Shown: in pieces, positions 54,600-64,000 of the stretch
Layout: every line of letters starts with the position of its first letter
Numbering within the stretch: position 1 is the first letter of the stretch
Origin: Eggerthellales bacterium
GTDB lineage: Bacteria > Actinomycetota > Coriobacteriia > Coriobacteriales > Eggerthellaceae
Length of the DNA stretch: 64,000 nt
Direction: 5' to 3'
NCBI GenBank assembly: GCA_029006935.1
Contig: JAQXGX010000002.1
Span: forward strand, 1 to 64,000
The notes under the pieces: model-generated
What the model was told of the DNA's origin: nothing
What the model saw: only the letters and a program-made list of their open reading frames with translations
Database searches by the model: none
Made by a program: the position numbers and the translations under genes

Positions 54600-55793
54600 C
54601 TAGGAGCAGCCCGCGATGGTTCCTCCGCCCACCACCACGTCGCCTTGGTAGAACACGGCCGCCTGATCAGCGGCGCATGCCCTGATGGGCTGGGCAAAGG
54701 TCAGCTCCACGCTGTTAGGCCCGGTCTGCACGGCCGTTGCCGCCTGGGGCTTTTGCCGGTAGTAGGTCTTGACGGTCACTTCCATGGGCCGGTCCATGCG
54801 CTCAACCGAGATCAGGTTCACCTGATCCACGAACACCTTCGTCACCAGGGCCTCTTCCTTGGTTCCCACGATCAGCTTGTTGCCCTCGGGGTCCTTCCCA
54901 CACACGTACAGGGGCTCGGACCAGGCAATGCCGATGCCCTTTCGCTGGCCGATGGTGTACGCGGCAAGTCCCTGGTGGGTTCCCAGGACCGTGCCGTCCA
55001 CGTGGACGATGGGGCCCGGCTGGGGCACGGTTCCGGTCCGCCTGCGGATGAATCCCAGGTAGTCACCGTCGGGAATAAAGCAGATGTCCTGACTTTCGGC
55101 CTTCTGCGCGTTGGCCAGCCCTGCCTGCTGGGCGATAGCGCGGACCTGGGGCTTGGTCAGCTCTCCCAGGGGGAACAGGGTGTGGGCCAGGTCTTCCTGG
55201 GTCAGGCTGTAGAGCACGTAGCTTTGGTCCTTGCTGGGATCCAGCGCAGTCTTGAGCAGGTAGCGCCCGGATTCGGCATGGTAGCAGCGGCGGGCATAGT
55301 GTCCGGTGGCCACGTAGTCAAAGCCCCGCTCCTTCCGATGGCGGTGCAGCGCGCCGAACTTCATGGCGCGGTTGCACCTGACGCAAGGATTGGGAGTCAT
55401 GCCCTGCAGGTAGCTTCTGCAGAAGGGGTCGATGACGCACTCTGCGAACTCTGCGGAAAAGTCGATGATGCAATGCTCCACCCCCAGCTTTTCCGCCGCT
55501 GCCCGGGCATCCAGCGCATCTTGGGAGGATCCGCACGCTGCGGGCTCGGTGGTCTGGGATGTGCTGCCTGGGCTCGCGTCTTCGTCGCATGTCTGCGCGG
55601 CCTTTGCGGAAACGGGGTCGAACAGCCTCATAGTCACGCCTGCCACCAGGCATCCGGCCTCTATCAGCAGCAGGGCGGTGGCGCTGGAGTCAACGCCGCC
55701 GCTCATGGCGCAGATCACCTTGCTGCCTGTCAGGTTCGCGGAAGGTGCGCCGTCATGGTCGCTTTGGAAGATGGAGGTGTTGGAGAGGGTCAT
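54600..55793 (-). CDS. mnmA: tRNA-specific 2-thiouridylase MnmA
   Basis: 'KVICAMSGGVDSSATALLLIEAG', 'MTPNPCVRCNRAMKF', 'SYVLYSLTQEDLAHTLFPLGELTKPQVRAIAQQAGL', 'YTIGQRKGIGI'. Confidence 0.95.
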   Translation of the reverse strand: MTLSNTSIFQSDHDGAPSANLTGSKVICAMSGGVDSSATALLLIEAGCLVAGVTMRLFDPVSAKAAQTCDEDASPGSTSQTTEPAACGSSQDALDARAAAEKLGVEHCIIDFSAEFAECVIDPFCRSYLQGMTPNPCVRCNRAMKFGALHRHRKERGFDYVATGHYARRCYHAESGRYLLKTALDPSKDQSYVLYSLTQEDLAHTLFPLGELTKPQVRAIAQQAGLANAQKAESQDICFIPDGDYLGFIRRRTGTVPQPGPIVHVDGTVLGTHQGLAAYTIGQRKGIGIAWSEPLYVCGKDPEGNKLIVGTKEEALVTKVFVDQVNLISVERMDRPMEVTVKTYYRQKPQAATAVQTGPNSVELTFAQPIRACAADQAAVFYQGDVVVGGGTIAGCS

Positions 55794-56698
55794 GCCTTTG
55801 CCTTGAACTCGGAATCGTCGATTTCGGCCTGTGCCCATGCCCGCAGGTCATGAGAGCCCAGGGTGATGTGCAGGCGCCGTTCGGCCACCTGCTCCCCTCG
55901 TTGCTCCATCCGTTCCTTGTGGCTTTCTCGGGCGTATTGGATGAAGGCGCGAAACAGACGTTCCGAGCGTTTGGACTTACGGAAGAACTCGGGATGCCAC
56001 TGCACCCCGATCATGAAGCTGCGGTCGGTGGCTTCGATGGCCTCCACCAGTCCGTCAGGGGCGAAGGCCACCGCCTCCATGTTGGGTGCCAGGTCGCGAA
56101 TGCCCTGGTGGTGCATGGAGTTCACGTTCATGGCGGTGGCGTTCAGGATGTCCCACAGCTGGCTGAAGGGCTTGATGGTCACGGCATGGGTCGCCTTGTC
56201 GAAGGAAACGCCTTGCCAGTGGCTGATGACCAGGGACTCGTCGTCCTCGGGGTTTTCCATCTGATCGCTCAGGTCCTGGTACAGGGTGCCGCCAAAATGC
56301 ACGTTGAGCATCTGGGCTCCCCGGCATATGCCCAGCACGGGCATGTTGCGTTGGTAGGCAAAGTTCAGCACCAGCTCCTCTACGTTGTCCCGGCGTGGGG
56401 AAGGCTGGGTGACGGCGGAGCGGGCGTCGTCTTCTGCGTAGCTCTTCGGCTCATACACCTCCACCCGGTCGCCGTACAGGCGCGGATCGACATCGGATCC
56501 GCCCGTCAGCAGAAAGGCGTCGGCCAAGGGGAGCAGCTTTTCGTACACGGTCACGTCTTCGGTGACGGGTAGGACGATGGGCGCCCCACCTGCGGCGATA
56601 ACGGCCTGGCAGTAGTTTTCCCGCAAGCGCACGATTTCCTGGTCCGATACCAGGCCCGGGACTACGCCGATGATGGGGGTTATCTGGTCCGCGCTCAT
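55790..56698 (-). CDS. Class I glutamine amidotransferase-like gamma-glutamyl hydrolase (PuuD family)
   Basis: 'LADAFLLTGGSDVDPRLYG', 'RNMPVLGICRGAQMLNVHFGGTLYQDL', 'MIGVQWHPEFF'. Confidence 0.92.
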   Translation of the reverse strand: MSADQITPIIGVVPGLVSDQEIVRLRENYCQAVIAAGGAPIVLPVTEDVTVYEKLLPLADAFLLTGGSDVDPRLYGDRVEVYEPKSYAEDDARSAVTQPSPRRDNVEELVLNFAYQRNMPVLGICRGAQMLNVHFGGTLYQDLSDQMENPEDDESLVISHWQGVSFDKATHAVTIKPFSQLWDILNATAMNVNSMHHQGIRDLAPNMEAVAFAPDGLVEAIEATDRSFMIGVQWHPEFFRKSKRSERLFRAFIQYARESHKERMEQRGEQVAERRLHITLGSHDLRAWAQAEIDDSEFKAKA

Positions 56699-56878
56699 GA
56701 CCGAATGTGCTCCTTCGAAGACAGGTGATGTAATCCTAGCATTCTAGCAGGAATTGAACGAAGGCGGGGTCTTCATTCGACCCCGCAAAATGATGGTTCC
56801 TTGGCTTTGCCTGGCAAGAGGCGGTGCCGGGGATTGCTCGAAGGCCGTTCTTTCCCGGCGGCCGCGCTGCCCGTGGGG

Positions 56879-57100
56879 CTACTGCAGGGACTCGATGTGG
56901 GCAACCACGTCGGCCAGGGTGGTCAGGCCCTCGGGCTCGCCGAAGTCAATGTCCAGACGATCTTCCAGCTCACAGATGAGCTCCACCAGGTCAAGGGAGT
57001 CAACGCCCAGGGTTTCGAAGGTGGATTCGGGGGCGACGTTGGTGGGGTCGATGTCCAGGTTTTCCTGCAGCACGTCCTTGATGGTATCGATGGTTGCCAT
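56879..57100 (-). CDS. acpP: Acyl carrier protein
   Basis: 73 aa; 'FETLGVDSLDLVELICELEDRLDIDF' DSL motif. Confidence 0.93.
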   Translation of the reverse strand: MATIDTIKDVLQENLDIDPTNVAPESTFETLGVDSLDLVELICELEDRLDIDFGEPEGLTTLADVVAHIESLQ

Positions 57101-57519
57101 GAGGGGTCCTTTCGTCCGATTCGATGACCCGTTCATTGTAGCAAGGAGCGGCCCGGGGTCCTTTGTGTTTTGCGCGCCGCTTATTTGGCTGGGGTTCGTG
57201 GGCGGTCGGTTTGCGCGCCTGAGGTGGATTAGGGTCCGCAGCGTGACCTCGGCGCCTGTGCCTCCGAAGCCCGCGCGACTTTCTTGCTGCGTTCGGGTAC
57301 CGCTTGGTTTCGTCGACGCGCCTTCGGCCTTCCCAGATCTTTGCGCGCCAGGCCTCAGGGCAGATTTTTCGTCCAATTCGAGGGTCAAACGGGGGTTCTG
57401 TAAGACGATACTTCTCAGCTCAGAATAACAATCTGTCTCCTCGTCTTTGCTGCGAAATACAGGCAAGGCGCTGACCTGGGGTTTCTTCAGCCTGTTGATT
57501 CTCGGCTCGGGAAAAGAAA

Positions 57520-57554
57520 GCGGCCGGCGGGGCTCGAGGCCAGCCGTCGGCCGC
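57520..57554. other. Strong hairpin GCGGCCG...CGGCCGC with inner GGCT/AGCC stem
   Basis: Read directly. Confidence 0.6.
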
Positions 57555-57569
57555 AGTGGAAAGGCTCCG

Positions 57570-57638
57570 ATCGCGCAGCGCTTTGCCGCACTAGCCGCGC
57601 AGGGCCATGAAATGGGAGGTCGGTCTGCGCTGCGCGAT
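57570..57638. other. 12-bp perfect inverted repeat ATCGCGCAGCGC-N45-GCGCTGCGCGAT
   Basis: Read directly; downstream of hpf. Confidence 0.65.
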
Positions 57639-57700
57639 GGGCCCGGTCAGGTCAGGTGGAGAAGCGCCGGGCGGCGCCCCGAAAAACCCCTGGTGAAGCG

Positions 57701-58276
57701 CTAGTCCTTTTGCTTCAGCAGGCCGTAGCCGCCGTTGTTTCTGCGGTACAGCACGTTCACCAGGTTGGTGTCACGATCCGTGTAGGCAAAGAAGTCGTGG
57801 CCCAGCAGGTCGATCTGGATAAGCGCCTGCTGCTCGGTCATGGGCGGGAACTCCACCTCCTTCACGCGCACGATCTCTTCGTCTTCCTTGGCAAGGTCGG
57901 CCATGAGGGCGTCCAGGTCAAGCTCGTCGCCGGTCTTTGCCTTGGCGGCGGACTCCTGGATTTCCTGGATGTGGTGATCGATCACCCGGGTTTTGAACTT
58001 GCGGAGCTGCCGCTCTACCTTGGCGGCGGCAACGTCTATGGCGGCGTACATGTCTTCATCGCGCTCTTCCACGCGGATGATGTGGCCGCGGCTGCGGATG
58101 GTGACCTCGCAGCAGGCTCGGCGAGGATTGGAACGGTTCTGCTCAACGTGAAGTACGATCTCGGCGTCTAGGGGGTCAATGTTCATGACCTTCATGGCAC
58201 CGCCGATCTTTTCCTCGGCGTAGTCGCGCAGTGCGTCTTTGATGGACATTTTGCGGCCGGTTACGTTGATGTTCAT
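57701..58276 (-). CDS. hpf: Long-form ribosome hibernation-promoting factor
   Basis: 'MNINVTGRKMSIKDALRDYAEEKIGGAMK', 'HVEQNRSNPRRACCEVTI', C-term 'DLLGHDFFAYTDRDTNLVNVLYRRNNGGYGLL'. Confidence 0.93.
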   Translation of the reverse strand: MNINVTGRKMSIKDALRDYAEEKIGGAMKVMNIDPLDAEIVLHVEQNRSNPRRACCEVTIRSRGHIIRVEERDEDMYAAIDVAAAKVERQLRKFKTRVIDHHIQEIQESAAKAKTGDELDLDALMADLAKEDEEIVRVKEVEFPPMTEQQALIQIDLLGHDFFAYTDRDTNLVNVLYRRNNGGYGLLKQKD

Positions 58277-58592
58277 AGTGGCTCCTTCAACCGTGTCCAA
58301 TAAAAAAAGCAGGGTCAGGCGGCATTTCGCGAAAACCCTTGAATCTTCGCCATCAGCCTCCTTCCCTGCTGTTTGGATGGTTCCAGCATAGCCAATTTGG
58401 AGGGCGAAACCAAGGGGCAGAAGTGGATACGCCAGCACCCGTGTACTGCTCCCATCTGGGAAAACTCATTTTTGAAATGTTTACGAACTGGTACCGTGCA
58501 CCGCCGCGTTGCTGCATCGGGCGCATCGTGGCGCTATACTCGAACGCAGCTTGAATCACGCATCTTGAAGCTTGCGAAGCTAAGGAGAATAC

Positions 58593-59972
58593 ATGAACGC
58601 TGCTGCAATCGTGTTGGCCGCCGGCGCCGGAACGCGCATGAAGTCAAAGAAGCCCAAGGTTGCCCACCAGGTCCTGGGCAAGCCCCTGGTTCGCTGGGTG
58701 GTGGATGCCGCCCATGGTGCGGGCATTGAACGGGTGGTCACGGTAGTGGGCCATATGAAGGAGCAGGTCGAGCCCCTGGTGGCTGCCGACACCACCCCGG
58801 TGGAGCAGGTGGAGCGCAACGGCACGGCAGGTGCGGTGGCGGTCTGCGCCCAGGCCCTTGCGGACTTCGACGGCTCCCTGGTGGTGCTCACCGGGGACAG
58901 CCCCCTGATCACACCCCAGACCATCCAGCGTCTGGTGGAGCTGCGCCAGGAAAACGACGCCGCCGTGGTGGTGCTCACCATGGAGCTGGAGGATCCCTTT
59001 GGCTACGGCCGCATCATCCGGGACGAAAGCGGCCAGGTGGCACGCATCGTGGAGCAGAAGGACGCTAATGCCGAAGAGGCCGCGGTGACCGAATGCAATT
59101 CCGGCTTCTACTGCTTCGATGCCCGCGCGCTGTTCGACGCCCTGAAGAAGGTGGGGAACAACAACGCCCAGGGTGAGTTCTACCTTACCGACGTGCTGGG
59201 AATCTGCCGGGAGGCGGGCCGCAAGGTCATGGCCCTGGTCACTAGCGATCCCGCCGAGTGCCTGGGGGTGAACTCCCGCCAGCAGCTGGCGGCTGCGGGC
59301 AAGCAGCTGCAGCGCCGCATCAACAACGCCCACATGGCCAACGGCGTGACCATGACCGACCCCGATCAGGTGTGGATCGGCCCCGACGTGCAGATCGAGC
59401 AGGACGTGGAGCTGCTTCCCCAGGTCATGCTGTGGGGGAGCACCCGCATTGGGGAGGACAGCGTGATCGGCCCCAACACCCGGCTGACCAACACCCAGGT
59501 GGGACGCGGCTGCGTGCTTCAGGAAACCGTTGCCCTGGACGCGGTGATCGAGGATGGCGCCAACGCCGGACCTCGCGCTTACCTGCGTCCCGGCGCTCAT
59601 CTGTGCCGCAACGCGCATGTGGGCACTCACGTGGAGATCAAGAAGTCCACGGTGGGCGAAGGCTCGAAGGTGCCCCATCTGAGCTACATCGGCGACTGCA
59701 CTATCGGCGCCGGGGTGAACATTGGCGCGGGCTCCATCACCTGCAACTACGACGGCAAGCACAAGCATCCCACGGTCATTGGCGACGGCGCCTTCATCGG
59801 GTCCGACACCATGATGGTGGCTCCGGTGACCATTGGCGCGGGTGCGGTGATCGGCGCTTCCTCCTGCATTACCAAGGATGTTGCGGAAAACGCCCTTGCC
59901 ATGACTCGTCCCGATCAGATCCAGATCGAGGGATGGGCCGAAAAACGCCGCAAGAAGCAGGAACAAGAGTAG
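58593..59972 (+). CDS. glmU: Bifunctional UDP-GlcNAc pyrophosphorylase/GlcN-1-P acetyltransferase
   Basis: 'AAIVLAAGAGTRMKSKKPKVAHQVLGKPLV', hexapeptide repeats, 'YIGDCTIGAGVNIGAGSITCNYDGKHKHPTVIGDGAFIGSD'. Confidence 0.96.
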   Translation: MNAAAIVLAAGAGTRMKSKKPKVAHQVLGKPLVRWVVDAAHGAGIERVVTVVGHMKEQVEPLVAADTTPVEQVERNGTAGAVAVCAQALADFDGSLVVLTGDSPLITPQTIQRLVELRQENDAAVVVLTMELEDPFGYGRIIRDESGQVARIVEQKDANAEEAAVTECNSGFYCFDARALFDALKKVGNNNAQGEFYLTDVLGICREAGRKVMALVTSDPAECLGVNSRQQLAAAGKQLQRRINNAHMANGVTMTDPDQVWIGPDVQIEQDVELLPQVMLWGSTRIGEDSVIGPNTRLTNTQVGRGCVLQETVALDAVIEDGANAGPRAYLRPGAHLCRNAHVGTHVEIKKSTVGEGSKVPHLSYIGDCTIGAGVNIGAGSITCNYDGKHKHPTVIGDGAFIGSDTMMVAPVTIGAGAVIGASSCITKDVAENALAMTRPDQIQIEGWAEKRRKKQEQE

Positions 59973-60078
59973 GCCTTTAGGTCCGTTGCCGGGTCCGGCG
60001 CGTTACAATAGCCCAAGGTATGTTCAAAAGCAGGGGGCGGAACGTACGCCCCCTGTGCACGCACGAAGGAGCACCACT

Positions 60079-61062
60079 ATGCCGGATACTCAGCAGCGCA
60101 GGATGGCTGTATTCTCTGGTTCCGTCAATCCCGTTCTTGCCCAGAGGGTTTCCAAGGAGCTGGGCATTGAGCTGGGCAACGTTCGCCTGGAAAAGTTCAG
60201 CAACGGCGAAATCTACGCCCGCTATCTGGAAAGCATCCGCGGCGCCGACGTGTTCCTGATCCAGTCGGTGTGCGACTCTGCTTCCCATGACTTCGACGTG
60301 AACGACGCTCTGATGGAGCTGCTGATCATGGTGGACGCCGCCAAGCGTGCCTCTGCTCGCAGCATCACCGCGGTGATCGCTCACTACGGCTACGCCCGCC
60401 AGGACCGCAAGGCCGCTTCCCGCGAGCCCATCACCGCCAAGCTGGTGGCAGATCTGCTGCAGGTGGCCGGCGTGAACCGCGTCATGTCCATTGACCTGCA
60501 CGTGGGTCAGATCCAGGGCTACTTCGACATCCCCGTGGATCATCTGACCGCCCTGCCCATCCTGGTGGACTACTTCAAGTCCAAGGACCTGCCTGTCGAA
60601 AAGCTGTGCATCGTCAGCCCCGACGTGGGACGCGCCAAGGCCGCCAAGAAGTTCAGCGACATGATGGAAGCCGACCTGGCCATCATGCACAAGGGCCGTC
60701 CCGGTCACAACAAGGCCGAGATCACCGCGCTGATCGGCGATGTTGCGGGTAAGATCTGCATCCTGAACGACGACATGATCGACACCGCGGGCTCCGTGGT
60801 TGCCGCCGTGAACACCCTGAAGAATAAGGGCGCCGAGGACGTATACGTGTGCGCCACCCACCCGGTCTTCTCCGGCCCGGCTTACGAGCGCCTGGAAAAC
60901 GCCGACATCAAGGAAGTAGTGGTCTGCGACACCATCCCCGTTCCCGAGGAGCGTCAGACCGGCAAGATAAAGGTGGTCTCCGTGGCTCCGCTGATCGCCA
61001 AGGGCATCCGCCGCACCTACGACGGCAAGTCCATCTCCGGCCTGTTCGAGATCGGGCTGTAG
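60079..61062 (+). CDS. prs: Ribose-phosphate pyrophosphokinase
   Basis: 'DVFLIQSVC...NDALMELLIMVDAAKRASARSITAVIAHYGYARQDRKAASREPITAKLVADLL', 'ILNDDMIDTAGSV'. Confidence 0.97.
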   Translation: MPDTQQRRMAVFSGSVNPVLAQRVSKELGIELGNVRLEKFSNGEIYARYLESIRGADVFLIQSVCDSASHDFDVNDALMELLIMVDAAKRASARSITAVIAHYGYARQDRKAASREPITAKLVADLLQVAGVNRVMSIDLHVGQIQGYFDIPVDHLTALPILVDYFKSKDLPVEKLCIVSPDVGRAKAAKKFSDMMEADLAIMHKGRPGHNKAEITALIGDVAGKICILNDDMIDTAGSVVAAVNTLKNKGAEDVYVCATHPVFSGPAYERLENADIKEVVVCDTIPVPEERQTGKIKVVSVAPLIAKGIRRTYDGKSISGLFEIGL

Positions 61063-61064
61063 CC

Positions 61065-61622
61065 TTGTTCTTGATCGCAGGCCTGGGTAATCCGGGCGAA
61101 GAATACGCCCATACCCGTCATAACGCCGGCTTCGATACCGTGGACAAGATAGCGGAGCAGATCGGCGTGCGCTACTGGAAGTCCCAGGGCGGGGCGTTGG
61201 TGGGCAAGGGCACGTACCGGGGTGAGGAGCTGGTGCTGGCCAAGCCCCAGAGCTACATGAACACCAGCGGCGGCCCGGTGAAGTCCCTCATGTCCACCTA
61301 CAAGGTGGCCCCGGATCACCTGATCGTGATCCACGATGAGCTGGACATAGACCCGGGCACCATACGCTGCAAGTTCGGAGGCGGCCACGCGGGGCATAAT
61401 GGTCTGCGCTCCATCTGCGACAAGCTTGGCACCCGGGACTGGTTCAGGGTGCGCTGCGGCATCGGCCGTCCTCCGGGACGCATGCCGGTGGCCGACTACG
61501 TGCTGAGCCTGCCCAAGAAGGAGCAGGCGGAAGACTTTGCCCAGGCAACGGACCTTGCCGCCGAGGCAACGCTGTTCCTGGTGGAAAACGGCTTGGAGAA
61601 GACGCAGCAGAAGTTCAACTAG
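61065..61622 (+). CDS. pth: Peptidyl-tRNA hydrolase (TTG start proposed)
   Basis: 'FLIAGLGNPGEEYAHTRHNAGFDTVDKIA', 'KPQSYMNTSGGPV', 'DELDIDPGTIRCKFGGGHAGHNGLRSI'. Confidence 0.93.
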   Translation: MFLIAGLGNPGEEYAHTRHNAGFDTVDKIAEQIGVRYWKSQGGALVGKGTYRGEELVLAKPQSYMNTSGGPVKSLMSTYKVAPDHLIVIHDELDIDPGTIRCKFGGGHAGHNGLRSICDKLGTRDWFRVRCGIGRPPGRMPVADYVLSLPKKEQAEDFAQATDLAAEATLFLVENGLEKTQQKFN

Positions 61623-61654
61623 GGGCTGCTCCCGCGGATCAGCCCACTGCTTTT

Positions 61655-61703
61655 CAGGGCGAAAGGGACGCTCGGCTCAGACCGGGCCCTCCCTTTCGCC
61701 CTG
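61655..61703. terminator. Hairpin CAGGGCGAAAGGGA...TCCCTTTCGCCCTG between convergent genes
   Basis: Perfect 14-bp inverted repeat. Confidence 0.75.
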
Positions 61704-61709
61704 CTTGCT

Positions 61710-63722
61710 CTACGGACGCGCCGCCGGATAGGGAACGGGATCCGACCAGGTCTGGGTGTTGAACAGGTCCGTCAGGCACACGCTCACGTACGCCGGGTGG
61801 GGGTCGATGCTCCCCTTGCCCACGGTCAGGTTGGAGCCGTCATAGACCAGGGCCTTCTGCAGGTAGCAGGTGCCGTCGTGCTTGCCGCGGTAGGTGTAGC
61901 GGTCAAAGGTGAAGCGGATCTTGTCCCCTGGCTCGAACTGCATCAGGTTGCGGGCGAACAGGCTCAGCACGCTGCTTCCCGTGTTCAGCCGGTACCCCGT
62001 GACCACGCCTTCGGGGTTCCTCTGGTCGAAGTAGATCTGCACGTCAATGGGGAGCACGCCGTTGAGCAGGGCGGATGCGTATCCGTACCTGTAGCTTGCC
62101 CCGGTGCGGTCTTCGCCTTCTCCAGTAATGCGGTAGCCGACCAGTTTCCCGCCCATCGTGTACCAGGTGCGGTCGAAGCTCACCACCACGTTGCCCTGGC
62201 CGTCGACGGTGTAGTCGGTGTCGTATCCCAGCTCCACGTATCCCGACCCGTCATCGATCTGGACGTGGCGGTCGATGTAGGCCACCTGGTTCCACTGGTC
62301 GGTGCTGAGTTGCAGGGTGAAGGCTGAATCCGACGTGGTGGGATCTAAGTCCACGGCGCTGCTTTCCAGGGGCGCCACGTTTTCTTCCTCCAGCTCGTCA
62401 AAGCGGCTTTCTGCCGAGTCCTGGTACCAGGAGGTTTCGTCGAACTGCCCTTCCTCCACGTCGGAGGGGGACTGCTGGCTGGGAATGCTGTGGTCGGTGA
62501 GCTGCTCCACGTCGGTCTTGGTGTCCTCCGCCGCGTACTGGCCCGTGACCATGATGCTGACGAAGTCCTTGAAGAACTTCTGGTGGGAGCTGCCACCAAG
62601 CCCTATGTTCTCCAGGCTGCTCAGGACCTGCTCGTAGTAGTCGGGCTGGTCGTAGGGGTAGTACATGGCCAGGCCGTTTGCGCCGGTGATGGTGCAGTCG
62701 GAGTAGATCACGGCGTCGTCGATCGCCTGCGTCAGGGTGCTGCCGTCAAGGCCCAGGTAGCTCAGGTAGTCCACGATGTCGATCTGCTCGTAGCAGCCTT
62801 CCCCGAAGGACTTGGCCTTGCTGCGGGCGGTAGCGATTTCGGCGAAGCCCTGGTTGCGCAGGTGCTCGTCGGACTTGGCCAGATAGCCGATGAGCTCCTG
62901 GTATACCTTGTCCATGCGGTCCAGGTCGATCACGGCAAGGGTGGTGTCGTCCCAGAACGAGCTGTCCGGGCCGTTTACGTAGTCGTGCACGATTTTCTTA
63001 CCCAGCTCGGCGCGGCTCATGGCCGGGTTCTGGGCCAGCAGGGTCAGCCACTCGGGGTAGTACCAGCCGCTGCCGGGCTCCGTTTCCTCGGAGGCGATCA
63101 GATAGTCAGCGTAGGGTTGCAGGGCTGCCGCGGTTTCCACCGTGCCCATGAGGCAGGCGTCGAACCCGATGAACCCGAAGTGGCCCCCGGCCCTTTTCAG
63201 GGCCGAGCTGATCTGGTCGATGCGCAGGGTCTTGTCCCCCTGGTTTTCGTCGCTGCCAAAGCCCAGCAGGGTGCCCCCGCCGTGGTCCCACAGGATCAGG
63301 TCGTAGCTGGTGGCGGGGTAGTTCTTCACGCCCCAGCGGACGAAGTCGGTTAGGGACTGGGCATCCACCATGCTGGTGCGGCCCAGGCGCTCCACCACCT
63401 TGAGCTTGCCGTTGCGGATTTCGGCGCGCTGGGTTTCCCGGTTCTTGAAGGCGCGGTTCTGCCACTTCTTGGCGCCGCCTGCCTGCACTACCACGTTCAC
63501 CCGGTCGCCCAGCTCGGCCTGGGCCATCTCCTGCAGGTCGGCGGTGGCGCACCCGGCCTGGGTTTCAAGGTCAGAGCCGATCATGTACACCAGCACGGTG
63601 GAGGTGGAGGTGCCGTCGTCGGTGCCGAGGTCGATTTCGGGCTCGACTGAGTCGCAGCTGCTCAGCAGGGGCAGGGCTCCCAAGATCAGGACGGCTATGA
63701 GCAGGGCAAAGCGGGACTTCAT
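61710..63722 (-). CDS. Clostripain-family (C11) cysteine peptidase lipoprotein
   Basis: Lipobox LLSSC; 'STVLVYMIGSDLETQAGCATADLQEM', 'YDLILWDHGGGTLLGFGSDE', 'FGFIGFDACLMGTVETAAAL', 'YLIASEETEPGSGWYY'. Confidence 0.9.
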   Translation of the reverse strand: MKSRFALLIAVLILGALPLLSSCDSVEPEIDLGTDDGTSTSTVLVYMIGSDLETQAGCATADLQEMAQAELGDRVNVVVQAGGAKKWQNRAFKNRETQRAEIRNGKLKVVERLGRTSMVDAQSLTDFVRWGVKNYPATSYDLILWDHGGGTLLGFGSDENQGDKTLRIDQISSALKRAGGHFGFIGFDACLMGTVETAAALQPYADYLIASEETEPGSGWYYPEWLTLLAQNPAMSRAELGKKIVHDYVNGPDSSFWDDTTLAVIDLDRMDKVYQELIGYLAKSDEHLRNQGFAEIATARSKAKSFGEGCYEQIDIVDYLSYLGLDGSTLTQAIDDAVIYSDCTITGANGLAMYYPYDQPDYYEQVLSSLENIGLGGSSHQKFFKDFVSIMVTGQYAAEDTKTDVEQLTDHSIPSQQSPSDVEEGQFDETSWYQDSAESRFDELEEENVAPLESSAVDLDPTTSDSAFTLQLSTDQWNQVAYIDRHVQIDDGSGYVELGYDTDYTVDGQGNVVVSFDRTWYTMGGKLVGYRITGEGEDRTGASYRYGYASALLNGVLPIDVQIYFDQRNPEGVVTGYRLNTGSSVLSLFARNLMQFEPGDKIRFTFDRYTYRGKHDGTCYLQKALVYDGSNLTVGKGSIDPHPAYVSVCLTDLFNTQTWSDPVPYPAARP

Positions 63723-63857
63723 GGGGTCTCCTTGGCGGGTGGTCGTGCGGGCGCGGACTGCAGGCGGTGCGGGCGGGTGGTCGGCGCTGGCGGGGGTGAA
63801 GTGCATGCGTTGCTGTGTGGGGTGAAGCTGTCCCTCGCTTTTGCCCCTATGAGTAAA

Positions 63858-63888
63858 GGCGCCCGGAAGCGGGAAGGCTCCGGGCGCC
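63858..63888. terminator. Hairpin GGCGCCCGGA...TCCGGGCGCC
   Basis: Perfect 10-bp inverted repeat downstream of the minus-strand partial CDS. Confidence 0.7.
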
Positions 63889-63928
63889 AGGCTGATAGAT
63901 TGGCCGATGGGTGCTGTGAAGCTGCGTC

Positions 63929-64000
63929 CTAGCTGCTGAAGGGGGTGCCGCACTCAGGGCAGAACTTCGGCGTGCTGGTGGGATCTTCCGGCTTCCAGCC
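63929..64000 (-). CDS. C-terminal fragment of a zinc-ribbon protein (truncated at window edge)
   Basis: ...GWKPEDPTSTPKFCPECGTPFSS*. Confidence 0.6.
   Translation of the reverse strand, partial: GWKPEDPTSTPKFCPECGTPFSS

Noticed and set aside
57630-57672. SRP RNA-like string GGTCAGGTCAGGTGGAGAAGCGCC
   Set aside because: Lacks the conserved GGAA tetraloop and AGCAGC internal loop of bacterial SRP RNA; similarity likely fortuitous.

Overview
A 64-kb, high-GC, gene-dense bacterial chromosomal segment. Gene content and style suggest Actinobacteria, probably Coriobacteriia/Eggerthellaceae; this is inference, since no 16S is present. Left end (0-9.6 kb): surface/secreted protein cluster with InlB-type repeats, paralogous C39-like cysteine-peptidase domains, a CapA-like enzyme, plus TrmO and a YeiH-type transporter. 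Middle: serS, aldolase, CstA, a giant 1.8-kaa FG-GAP/FN3/InlB surface protein, tRNA-Leu(CAA), PrsA-like lipoprotein, CIRCE-controlled htpG, a giant acyl-CoA dehydratase activase fusion, a PD-(D/E)xK-like/DUF2075 ATPase, tRNA-Val(TAC). 41.9-52.3 kb: a monoderm-type Tad (Flp) pilus locus with downstream DUF192 and zinc-ribbon genes. Right end: thrC, mnmA, acpP, hpf, glmU-prs-pth, and a clostripain-family lipoprotein. The most unusual signal is a non-coding array (39488-39872) of eight degenerate 25-bp imperfect-dyad repeats. They are phased every 40-42 bp in two inverted blocks of four, sit between tRNA-Val and a TetR gene, and match no standard feature type. Other candidates: 11-bp iterons upstream of a pyridoxal-kinase gene, a dyad operator at the activase gene, a structured intergenic region near hpf, a dispersed intergenic motif, and a possible stand-alone cyanophycin-synthetase-N-like domain. 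All product calls come from reading the translations; no database search was run.
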